DNA from: Flavobacterium psychrophilum
GTDB taxonomy: Bacteria > Bacteroidota > Bacteroidia > Flavobacteriales > Flavobacteriaceae
Length of the DNA stretch: 21,859 nt
Direction: 5' to 3'
Assembly (NCBI GenBank): GCA_945897545.1
Contig: CAMDGJ010000020.1
Coordinates: 1-21,859 of the forward strand
The position numbers were made by a program, and so were the translations under genes. The notes below the pieces were generated by a model. It made no database searches. It was not told where the DNA came from and worked only from the letters and a program-made list of their open reading frames with translations. Below, piece after piece: positions 14,966 to 21,859 of the stretch; within the stretch, counting starts at the first letter, position 1; every line of letters begins with the position of its first letter.

Positions 14966-15676
14966 TCAATATGAATTAGATTCTTTGTGTTCACTGTTTA
15001 CTTTGATTACTTCTATATTTTTCAACATCTCTTCGTTTAATAAAGATGTTGCAGTACTTTTTTTAAAATTAATTATTTTACCCGGATTACCCACAACCGT
15101 AGCTCCGTCAGGGATATCGTTAATTACTACCGCGCCAGCACCAATAGTGCACCACTTTCCAATTTTCACCCCTGGAATTACAATAGCTCCTGAACCCAAA
15201 TGAGACCCTAAGCCAATGCTTGTGTTTCCTGATAAGGTCACGTTAGGTGAAATATGTACAAAATCTTCGATATTACAGTCGTGTTCTACTATGGCTGCCG
15301 TGTTAACAATGACGTGGTTTCCTATTATTGCATGCGCATTGATAATCGCTGCACGCATGACTACGGTTCCTATTCCCACAGTTGCTGATGGAGAAACATA
15401 AGCCGATTTATCTACACTACTGAAAAAATTATAATCGCTAAATCTCGAGCTAATATTTTTCCTTTTGTGATTATTTCCAATGGCAATAATCAAAGCAACA
15501 TCTGCTGCGGGTTTAACGATTTCATTAGAGTTATATATTGGTATTAAACCAAAGTTATCACTGTTTGGCGCATCATCATAAAATGCTTCAATTTTGCAAT
15601 TTGTATTAGCCACTAATTCTGAAATCACTTTGGCATGGCCACTGGCTCCAAAGACATATCGTTTTCTATTTTCCAT
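14966..15676 (-). CDS. Sugar O/N-acyltransferase of the NeuD/PglD family
   Basis: A 236-residue protein. The N-terminal Rossmann-like part begins RYVFGASGHAKVI (6-18), the usual GASGHxKV of sialic acid/bacillosamine acetyltransferases. From about residue 90 there are hexapeptide repeats forming a left-handed beta helix (AYVSPSATVGIGT to GNPGK at 196-200). His132 in TAAIVEHDC is equivalent to the catalytic His125 of Campylobacter PglD. It would transfer an acetyl group from acetyl-CoA to a UDP-linked 4-amino sugar. Its start overlaps the stop of the fused GT-PGT gene by 11 bp, so the two are probably made together. The last 30 residues are charged and extra to the core. A bacillosamine-type product is inferred; no aminotransferase or dehydratase is in the window. 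Confidence 0.88.
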   Translation of the reverse strand: MENRKRYVFGASGHAKVISELVANTNCKIEAFYDDAPNSDNFGLIPIYNSNEIVKPAADVALIIAIGNNHKRKNISSRFSDYNFFSSVDKSAYVSPSATVGIGTVVMRAAIINAHAIIGNHVIVNTAAIVEHDCNIEDFVHISPNVTLSGNTSIGLGSHLGSGAIVIPGVKIGKWCTIGAGAVVINDIPDGATVVGNPGKIINFKKSTATSLLNEEMLKNIEVIKVNSEHKESNSY

Positions 15677-17453
15677 AAAATGGCTCCATTGTTACGCTGT
15701 TTGCAGCATTAATACCCTCAACTTTCAATACTTTTAGTATTGTTTTAAAAATAATGGTAATATCTAAACTAAAAGATTGATGTTCAACATACCAAATGTC
15801 TAATTTGAATTTAGTTTCCCAATCTATTGCATTCCTTCCATTAATTTGAGCCCAACCAGTAATTCCTGGTTTTACATTATGTCTTCTTTTTTGGGTTTGA
15901 GTATACAAATCCAAATATTCGGGCAATAGTGGTCTTGGCCCTATGAAACTCATATCTCCTTTAATTACATTTACTAATTGCGGGAGCTCATCTAAAGAGG
16001 CACTACGAATCCATTTTCCTATTTTTGTGAGTCTTTTGGCGTCTGGCAATAAATTTCCCTGGGCATCTTTCTTATCGTTCATCGTTTTGAACTTGATTAT
16101 GGTAAATAGTTTGCCTCCAATTCCTGGACGTTTTTGCAAGAAAAAGACAGTTCTTTCATTAACAATAAACAAACATAAAGCCACGATGCAAAGCAACGGA
16201 CTTAAAGTAATAAGTGCCAAAGTTGCAAAACTAATGTCAAAAAAGCGTTTGATTGTCTTATTGTACAGACCTAATTTTGGAGCGTATTGCAATTTTTCCT
16301 CAGCTTGTTTGTATTCCTCCAAAATAGATTCCCATATCAATTTTTGCTCATATCGAGAGCTTATCATTTCTCTTGCATTAGATTGTAGAGAAACGAAAAA
16401 TTTTTTTTCAGTACTCATTCTTAAAACAGCTTTTGCTATTGATTCACTATTTTTAACCGGAATGATAATCCCGTTTTTTCCATCTACAATAATTTCGTTG
16501 CAGCCATTTATATCCGTCACAATTGAGGGCAAACCCATAGCGCCAGCTTGTAGGACAACATTTGGGAATCCTTCTCGGTAACTGGCAAAAACGAGTGCAT
16601 TGCTAATTGCTAGATAAGGTCTTATTTCATCTTGATACCCTGCAAAAAGAATATTTTTATTTTTATTTATCTCTTCTAAAGTAGAGGCGTCAAGCGGATC
16701 CAGATCTTGCTCATACAGACCAACCAAAAGTAATTTAATGTTCAGATTGTTTTGGACTATTTTTTTAAAAGCAGCAACCACTTCATTAATACCTTTATCA
16801 GCTACCAACCGACCAACAAAAATAAAAACAAAATCTTCTGCTTCAATTCCCAACTCAGTTTTTAACTTTTGTTGTTGTGATGTTGAAACCTGTTCTGGAG
16901 AAAAATGCTTGGTATTGATTCCGTTTGAACTGCCGCTACCAATGATTTTCAATTTTTCTTGTTCAGTAAATTTGTTTGCCACAATAAAATCATGCAAGCC
17001 TTTTGAGTTTGGATATATCATTGTGGCGCAGGAATAGGTTAGTTTTTCAACACTTTCTAATATACTGCGCTTCAAGCCTTTTGTTTCCATTAGCGGTAAT
17101 CCGGCAACTGTGTGCAATCTGATGGGAATGCCGGCACATTTTGAGGCAATCATTGCCACTATTCCGGCTTTTGGCGTGTGCGAATGAACGATTAGCGGCC
17201 TTTCTTTTTTTAGAAATAAAAACAGTTTTACTGCCGCCAATAAATCACGCAGTGGCGTAATTTTCCGGGACATTTCTAAGGTAAACGTTTTTACGTTTTC
17301 TTTGGTTCCAATTTTTTTTAAATAGTCACCGTCTGAGGACACTGCGGTAACATCATAATTGGAATTCATATAATTCAATTGACCCGATAACAATTTATCT
17401 AATGAGAGAGGAATAGTTGTGATGCGGATTAATTTATTCTTAATAATTTTCAT
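15666..17453 (-). CDS. Fused GT4 glycosyltransferase and initiating phosphoglycosyl transferase (PglA-PglC type)
   Basis: A 595-residue two-domain protein. Residues 1 to about 375 are a GT-B, GT4 glycosyltransferase: SHTPKAG (91-97), HTVAGLP (114-120), FVGRLVADKG (212-221), and SYREGFPNVVLQAGAMGLPS around 291-310. The second Glu of the EX7E motif is Gln302. From about 398 a monotopic phosphoglycosyl transferase follows, with a membrane helix containing SP (404-430), FTIIKFKTM, the catalytic Asp-Glu in RSASLDELPQL (488-489), and FIGPRPLLPEYL then KPGITGWAQINGRN. Such enzymes load a sugar-1-phosphate on undecaprenyl phosphate, and the GT4 part could add the next sugar. In Campylobacter these are separate proteins (PglC, PglA). 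The acetyltransferase gene overlaps its end; 197 bp separate its start from the Wzy-like gene upstream. Confidence 0.92.
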   Translation of the reverse strand: MKIIKNKLIRITTIPLSLDKLLSGQLNYMNSNYDVTAVSSDGDYLKKIGTKENVKTFTLEMSRKITPLRDLLAAVKLFLFLKKERPLIVHSHTPKAGIVAMIASKCAGIPIRLHTVAGLPLMETKGLKRSILESVEKLTYSCATMIYPNSKGLHDFIVANKFTEQEKLKIIGSGSSNGINTKHFSPEQVSTSQQQKLKTELGIEAEDFVFIFVGRLVADKGINEVVAAFKKIVQNNLNIKLLLVGLYEQDLDPLDASTLEEINKNKNILFAGYQDEIRPYLAISNALVFASYREGFPNVVLQAGAMGLPSIVTDINGCNEIIVDGKNGIIIPVKNSESIAKAVLRMSTEKKFFVSLQSNAREMISSRYEQKLIWESILEEYKQAEEKLQYAPKLGLYNKTIKRFFDISFATLALITLSPLLCIVALCLFIVNERTVFFLQKRPGIGGKLFTIIKFKTMNDKKDAQGNLLPDAKRLTKIGKWIRSASLDELPQLVNVIKGDMSFIGPRPLLPEYLDLYTQTQKRRHNVKPGITGWAQINGRNAIDWETKFKLDIWYVEHQSFSLDITIIFKTILKVLKVEGINAANSVTMEPFYGK

Positions 17454-17650
17454 AGCATTTTATTACTGACTTTATAGGTACTTATTAGAATTAATCCTAT
17501 ATGATGATTAAAAAATTAGTATTGTTATTCTTACAAAAAGAATATTAAAATTTGACGTATTCGAAATCAAGTAAAATCCTTAACAATTATTTAATAGTAT
17601 TAAGAATTATACTTTTAAAAACATATGGATTGTAAGGCAACTGTATTGAA

Positions 17651-18796
17651 CTAGGCCTTCGATTCTTGAGATTGCCAATATGAAAAATGCCAAAAAATAT
17701 AAATAATCAAACCAGGCAAAAACATATTTCGCATCCGGATCATAATCCCTACGTTCCCTAAAGATTGTGAAAAGGCCAAAGTGCCAATTATTAAAAAGTA
17801 AACCATCCCCTGAATGACAAACGGGGCATTTCTAAAAGTTTGTAAAGGTTTGTTTTTAATGACTGTAAAAGACAATATTAATAATATTAAATTTTCGAAA
17901 GACGCTAAAAGGGCAGGAATTCCATTAATGTCAAAAAAGAAAGGTCGGAAGAGAAAAGTAAAAACCTTAAGAGGAAATGGATAGGACGAAATATCAACAG
18001 CCGAACTTGAACTCGCAGTGCTTAACAAAGTTGCTTTTGATGTGGAAAATTCTTTAAAACTATCTACTGTGCCTTCTTCAATTTTGGCAAACTCCATTAC
18101 TTTTGGCAAGATAGCAATGGCAATTCCAATCATCACTCCCAAAAATAATATTCGTTGTACTGCAGAAATATTTTTCCCCGAAAAAAAAGCCATTCCAAAT
18201 CCTAAAAGCATAAACAGGGTCATGTGTGGCCGGATAAAATAAGCCAACAATAATCCCAAAATAACCAGTGGCAATCGTTTAACTGGCTGTAATAAGCCAT
18301 AAGTGAAGATGGCTATGCAAAAAAACAATAAAGTATCCTTACCAACGGCACAACTCCAAAAATGTAAATTAGGCAAGAAAAAAAGCATAGGAAATAAATA
18401 ATATCCTTTGTATTCTGGATTATTTGGAATCAATTCTACTGCTATAATAAAAAAATAGGTTAAGCCAATAAAACCAATCAAACTGTAAATCATAGTACCC
18501 GTAAAATAGGATAAATCTAAAATATTAGAGGGATAATAATTCAGTGCCAATATAAAATAAGTACCCTGATCTTCGGTTAGTGATTTGATAAAGTCCGAGT
18601 AAGACATGTATTTTGCTAATCTCCAATAACCAGAAGCATCTCCACGAACAAAAAAACAAAAATAAGCTCCAAATAAAAGATGCACTAAAAACAATTTTTT
18701 TAGCGTACCCAAATTCCCTTCCGAAAGTTTATCCTTAAAACTTTGAACGAATAAAAACCCCATCAAAAAAATTAAAGCTACAATAAAAAAATCCAT
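17651..18796 (-). CDS. Wzy-like polysaccharide polymerase (putative), membrane protein
   Basis: A 381-residue integral membrane protein with about nine or ten hydrophobic segments. A polar stretch (about residues 238-268, SFKEFSTSK then TASSSSAVD) fits an extracytoplasmic loop. Features seen in EpsG/Wzy-like polymerases include the GDASGYWRLAKYMSY segment near residue 53, NLHFWSCAVGKDTLLFF (about 143-159), YFIRPHM (about 186-192) and the Arg-containing IMIRMRNMFLPG near the end. I infer a polymerase that joins lipid-linked repeat units in the periplasm. No clear Pfam motif decides this, and another glycan-handling role is possible. It starts 3 bp after the acyltransferase stop, so it is part of the same - strand operon. 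The next gene downstream (GT-PGT) follows after 197 bp, which may hold an extra promoter. Confidence 0.7.
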   Translation of the reverse strand: MDFFIVALIFLMGFLFVQSFKDKLSEGNLGTLKKLFLVHLLFGAYFCFFVRGDASGYWRLAKYMSYSDFIKSLTEDQGTYFILALNYYPSNILDLSYFTGTMIYSLIGFIGLTYFFIIAVELIPNNPEYKGYYLFPMLFFLPNLHFWSCAVGKDTLLFFCIAIFTYGLLQPVKRLPLVILGLLLAYFIRPHMTLFMLLGFGMAFFSGKNISAVQRILFLGVMIGIAIAILPKVMEFAKIEEGTVDSFKEFSTSKATLLSTASSSSAVDISSYPFPLKVFTFLFRPFFFDINGIPALLASFENLILLILSFTVIKNKPLQTFRNAPFVIQGMVYFLIIGTLAFSQSLGNVGIMIRMRNMFLPGLIIYIFWHFSYWQSQESKA

Positions 18797-18799
18797 ATT

Positions 18800-19846
18800 C
18801 TACTTTATTAATTTTAATTTAATGCTATTCATTACTTTTTTTTCAAATATTAAATAATACCCATAACCAACTATACCACAAAGAATCAAAACCGCGAATA
18901 GAGCAATCATTACGCTAGCAATTGAACTGATTTTAGGGTAAAACCGAATCAAAATCATTTGCAAAAAATTGTGAGTTAAATATATTGAATACGATGCATT
19001 GCCCACCAACATAAAAACAGAACTGGATTTTAATTTGAAATTACAATAATAAATGGCAATATATATAATTAAAAATATTCCTAAGGCAAATAACAAATTT
19101 AAATCAAATTTAAAAAGTTTCGAATGATTAATAATACCAAATAAGAAAGTAAAAAAAATTAAAACTAAAGCAAAAATTCCCAAAACTAAATTCAGTTTTA
19201 GTTTTTTAATAATCACTAATGCAAGCAAAAAACCTAAAATAAATTCGATATTATAAGGTAAAAATAGGATCCTGAAAATTGAAATTTTTAAAAATGGAAG
19301 GGATGAAAGCGGAGAATAGGTAAAGAGAATAATGGCTATAAACCATACAAAAACAAACCCATTCCAAACCTTTTTTGAAAAAAAAGAGAGACTAAATAAA
19401 AGATAGAAACAAAGTTCAAAAGAAAGTGTCCAAGCTACGGATAAAGCTGGATTTCCGTGAGGAATTAATGTCAACGAAGTTAGAAAACTAAGGTCTCTAT
19501 TACCATTGGAAAATCCTGGCAATAGCGTATATACAACCAACATAAAAATGCCGATGGGAAGGTAGGGAACATAAATTCGGATGAGTCTATTTTTGACGTA
19601 ATTACTGAATGCATTGGGCTCGTTATACTTATAATAAGCTGAATAGGTTATTATAAAACCAGATAAAACAAAAAAGAAATCGACTCCAAATTTTCCAACT
19701 AAAGCTACATAATCAAGGAAAATATAATCTATTTTATGATAATATTTTAAAGAACCTATAGAATGATGCAACACCACCATCAAGGCGGCAAAACCTCGAA
19801 ATAGTTGCAATACATCCAGATATTGACTTTTCGAATTAGTATTCAT
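18800..19846 (-). CDS. Acyltransferase 3 family membrane protein (OafA/YrhL-like)
   Basis: A 348-residue membrane protein with about ten hydrophobic segments. The family start is clear: YLDVLQLFRGFAALMVVLHHS (given as LQLFRGFAALMVVLHHS, 13-29), with the His pair at 27-28 that is expected to act in acyl transfer. FGVDFFFVLSGFII (53-66) and KNRLIRIYVPYLP (85-97) follow, the last being the usual RxxRIxPxY-type motif. SLSFELCFYLLF lies around residue 145. These enzymes O-acetylate or acylate sugars of surface polysaccharides using acyl groups brought from the cytoplasm. The start overlaps the preceding glycosyltransferase gene by 11 bp and its stop is 3 bp before the Wzy-like gene. The position suggests it decorates the polysaccharide made by this cluster. 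Confidence 0.9.
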   Translation of the reverse strand: MNTNSKSQYLDVLQLFRGFAALMVVLHHSIGSLKYYHKIDYIFLDYVALVGKFGVDFFFVLSGFIITYSAYYKYNEPNAFSNYVKNRLIRIYVPYLPIGIFMLVVYTLLPGFSNGNRDLSFLTSLTLIPHGNPALSVAWTLSFELCFYLLFSLSFFSKKVWNGFVFVWFIAIILFTYSPLSSLPFLKISIFRILFLPYNIEFILGFLLALVIIKKLKLNLVLGIFALVLIFFTFLFGIINHSKLFKFDLNLLFALGIFLIIYIAIYYCNFKLKSSSVFMLVGNASYSIYLTHNFLQMILIRFYPKISSIASVMIALFAVLILCGIVGYGYYLIFEKKVMNSIKLKLIK

Positions 19847-20894
19847 TAGATAAAAGAGAAATTAATGTGTTACAATTCCTTTGAAGACTAAACTGTGATT
19901 CAACTTTTATTCTCCCCATTTTCCCTAATGATTCTCTCAATTCGCTATCATTTATTAGTAAAGCCAGTTTCTTTATCCATTCTTCTTCTCGTAGTACCAA
20001 GAATCCGTTTATACCCTCATCTACAACTTCCTTATTCATACCCACCGCCGAGGCAACTACAGGAATACCACAACCCATATATTGAATTAACTTGTAGGAA
20101 CATTTTCCCAATTCCCAAGGGGTATTTTCGAGTGGCATGATTCCAATGTCAAATTTCGAAATCAAAGCTACTTCGCTTGCTTCTGTCCATTTCAAGAATT
20201 TTACATTCTCACCCAATCCTAGATTTTCTTTTGCACCTACAATATGCAATTCGACATTTTGATTTTGGAGTACTTTCGAAAAAACAGATTGACTATTTTT
20301 GATGTATTTAAAGGTAGATGGAGAACCAATCCAACCGATTACAATTTTTGAACTCGCGTAATTTTTTTTAGGACTATACAAATCGAGATTTATTACTGTC
20401 GGACGTAGTACTATTTTTTTAGCCCCAGAAACTTTGGCTCTTTCGGCCAAATAACTATTTCCAGCAATTACGCAACTGCTGTACTTCATCACATTATTGA
20501 TTTTATTTTTCAATAAAACTGAGATTAATTTATTGGTACTTAAATCATAATTATGAAAGATGGCATCATCATAATCGACTGTATATTTTACATTAAATAG
20601 CCACAAAACTTTTTCAAACCAACTAAAAAAATAGGGAAAAAGTTCTTTTTCGATAACAATTCTATCGTATTTATAAATAGAAAACAATGTTAAAAATCGC
20701 TTTAAATAAAATTTTATAAGTTTGGATTTTGATGTTGATTTCCCACAATACAGATTAATTAGGTAAGCTTCATCAAAAAAAGGACTTACAGTAACCGCAA
20801 TTCCTTTGGCTTCCAAAAAAGGGAAATATTGGTAACTCCGCAAGCGGCTACTGGCTCCGTTTCGGCTGTATTTTGTTAGATAAAGGACTTTCAT
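19836..20894 (-). CDS. Glycosyltransferase family 4 protein
   Basis: A 352-residue GT-B glycosyltransferase. It opens with MKVLYLTKYSRNGASSRLRS, a start common to a GT4 subgroup in polysaccharide loci, and VDYDDAIFHNY near residue 107. The donor-binding half has KIVIGWIGSPSTFKYI (about 183-198) and VALISKFDIGIMPLENTPWE followed by GKCSYKLIQYMGCGIPVVAS. The last part matches the usual GK-x-x-x-K-x-x-x-Y-M-x-x-G-x-P-V-V-A. The canonical E-x7-E is replaced by this subgroup's variant. The donor sugar is unknown. The ATG at 20894 shares one base with the TAA of the gene before it (TAATG), a sign of coupled translation. Its stop overlaps the acyltransferase start by 11 bp. Confidence 0.88.
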   Translation of the reverse strand: MKVLYLTKYSRNGASSRLRSYQYFPFLEAKGIAVTVSPFFDEAYLINLYCGKSTSKSKLIKFYLKRFLTLFSIYKYDRIVIEKELFPYFFSWFEKVLWLFNVKYTVDYDDAIFHNYDLSTNKLISVLLKNKINNVMKYSSCVIAGNSYLAERAKVSGAKKIVLRPTVINLDLYSPKKNYASSKIVIGWIGSPSTFKYIKNSQSVFSKVLQNQNVELHIVGAKENLGLGENVKFLKWTEASEVALISKFDIGIMPLENTPWELGKCSYKLIQYMGCGIPVVASAVGMNKEVVDEGINGFLVLREEEWIKKLALLINDSELRESLGKMGRIKVESQFSLQRNCNTLISLLSNEY

Positions 20895-21859
20895 TATAAT
20901 TTATTTAAAGCGTTGCAATAACTAGTCGCGCTTTTTTCTATGGAACAAAAAGGAATGGCAAACTTTCGTATTTCTTCAAAATGGGTTTCTCTTAAACCTT
21001 CAATAAATGCAACTGCTTCTGCTACACGATTCGGATTTTGATGGTGGTATAAAAAACAATTCGGAATACTGTTCAGAATTTTCTCCGTATCGCCAATTCC
21101 TAAAGATGCGATGGTTGGAATTCCCATCAATAGGTATTCACCAAGTTTGATTGGGGCAACTCCCTGCATACTAAATTTGGGTTCTCTTATGGCAAACGCC
21201 ACATCGGCAACCGAAAGATAATGTGGAACTTCAGCAAAAGGAACTGTTTTTACAATAATGGATTCTTTCCATTCATTTGGAATTCTTTCCTTGGCAAAAG
21301 CCTGATTTCCGGTTAGAATCAAAAAGCGTGAGTCTGCATTTATTTCGTAATAGTTGCTAAAAATTGCTAACATTTCATCCCAGCCATATTGTGGCCCCAA
21401 TGAACCGCAATAGACCAAAACTTTGGTTTGAGCCGAAATGGACAATTCTTTTCTCATTTTTTCTCTTACGGACCTATTGGGCTTAAAAAAATCAGTATTT
21501 CTGCCGTTGAGTACTATCGAAAATTTGTCTAAATTAGTATTCCCAATTGTTTGGGTATGAATTTTTATAGCAGCGTTAGAACGCGTTAATACAGCATGGG
21601 CTCGTTGCAGCATTATATTTTCCTCTTTCTTAAAAAACAAATATTGTTTGCTTTTTCTGGACAAGCCCGAAAAATCAACCCGCTCTTCTAGAGGTAATCC
21701 ATCGGCATCAAAAACTATTTTAAAATTATGTTTTTTTATTCGATTGACCATAATGGCTGGCATCGTGCTTCGTGGCATTACAATAGTTATGTTATTGTTT
21801 TGGATGTATTTTTTTAAAAATCGAATGCCTTTAAAAATCGTGATTATGTTGCCTAAAAC
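20894..21859 (-). CDS. Glycosyltransferase family 4 protein, 5' end outside the window
   Basis: The frame stays open to the right edge of the window. An ATG at 21778 exists, but 27 further in-frame codons (KKYIQNNNITIV just before MPRSTMPAIMV) read as the expected Rossmann strand, so the gene is truncated here and the true start lies outside. The visible part has VFDADGLPLEERVDFSG, a nucleotide-sugar half starting KVLVYCGSLGPQYGWDEML, then SVADVAFAIREP and GVAPIKLGEYLLMGIPTIAS, which fits the GT4 donor site. It probably adds one sugar of the repeat unit. Its TAA overlaps the next gene's ATG by one base, so both are translated from one message. Confidence 0.85.
   Translation of the reverse strand, partial: VLGNIITIFKGIRFLKKYIQNNNITIVMPRSTMPAIMVNRIKKHNFKIVFDADGLPLEERVDFSGLSRKSKQYLFFKKEENIMLQRAHAVLTRSNAAIKIHTQTIGNTNLDKFSIVLNGRNTDFFKPNRSVREKMRKELSISAQTKVLVYCGSLGPQYGWDEMLAIFSNYYEINADSRFLILTGNQAFAKERIPNEWKESIIVKTVPFAEVPHYLSVADVAFAIREPKFSMQGVAPIKLGEYLLMGIPTIASLGIGDTEKILNSIPNCFLYHHQNPNRVAEAVAFIEGLRETHFEEIRKFAIPFCSIEKSATSYCNALNKL

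Noticed and set aside
15943..16581. A 212-codon open frame on the + strand within the fused GT-PGT gene
   Set aside because: It lies fully antisense to a well-supported two-domain enzyme, has no recognisable domain and shows the composition expected of a reverse-strand shadow.
17454..17650. A promoter for the GT-PGT and acetyltransferase genes in the 197-bp gap
   Set aside because: I searched the minus strand for TAnnTTTG with a suitable TTG and found none, so a separate promoter is possible but not shown.

Overview
The window looks like the chromosome of a Flavobacteriaceae bacterium, most likely Flavobacterium or a close relative. The base composition is AT-rich and Shine-Dalgarno sequences are mostly absent. 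One promoter matches the Bacteroidetes consensus (TTTG-N19-TATCTTTG), a remnant of a type IX secretion (T9SS) cargo gene is present, and every recognisable protein has a Bacteroidetes flavour. No tRNA, rRNA, CRISPR array or insertion sequence was recognised.

Layout. (1) Positions 3-2958, + strand: the end of a polysaccharide or O-antigen gene cluster, with a glycosyltransferase truncated by the window edge, a SAM methyltransferase and an O-antigen ligase/polymerase. (2) Positions 3026-10240, - strand: a metabolic and housekeeping block. In transcription order this is uridine kinase, a DivIC/FtsB-like division protein, methylmalonyl-CoA mutase small subunit, a secreted hypothetical protein, a ParE/RelE-type toxin-antitoxin pair, methylmalonyl-CoA mutase large subunit, and a 2,4-dienoyl-CoA-reductase-like SDR closed by a clear terminator. 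Four kinds of short repeat lie in this block, two of them in frame inside the mutase genes. (3) Positions 10241-11675: a very AT-rich decay zone with a broken T9SS cargo tail (- strand), a truncated DUF547 protein, and a strong promoter followed by a leader of about 215 nt. (4) Positions 11676-14810, + strand: the Wza-like export lipoprotein and the Wzc-like BY-kinase/co-polymerase, ending at a bidirectional terminator. (5) Positions 14966-21859, - strand: a second polysaccharide cluster with two GT4 glycosyltransferases, an acyltransferase 3, a Wzy-like membrane protein, a fused GT4-phosphoglycosyltransferase and a PglD/NeuD-like acetyltransferase. Four of its five junctions overlap or are only a few bases apart.

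How the genes fit together. The fused GT-PGT could load the first sugar phosphate onto undecaprenyl phosphate and add the second sugar. The PglD-like enzyme probably N-acetylates the amino sugar used. The GT4 enzymes and the acyltransferase would extend and decorate the unit, the Wzy-like proteins would polymerise or transfer it, and Wza/Wzc would control length and export. No flippase (Wzx) is visible, so it must lie outside the window. The metabolic block fits propionate/succinate interconversion (mutase) and unsaturated fatty acid oxidation (SDR).

The most interesting points are the fused GT-PGT overlapping the acetyltransferase, the toxin-antitoxin pair wedged between the two mutase subunit genes, the repeats read in frame within both mutase subunits, and the decay zone with its consensus promoter at the edge of the capsule locus.
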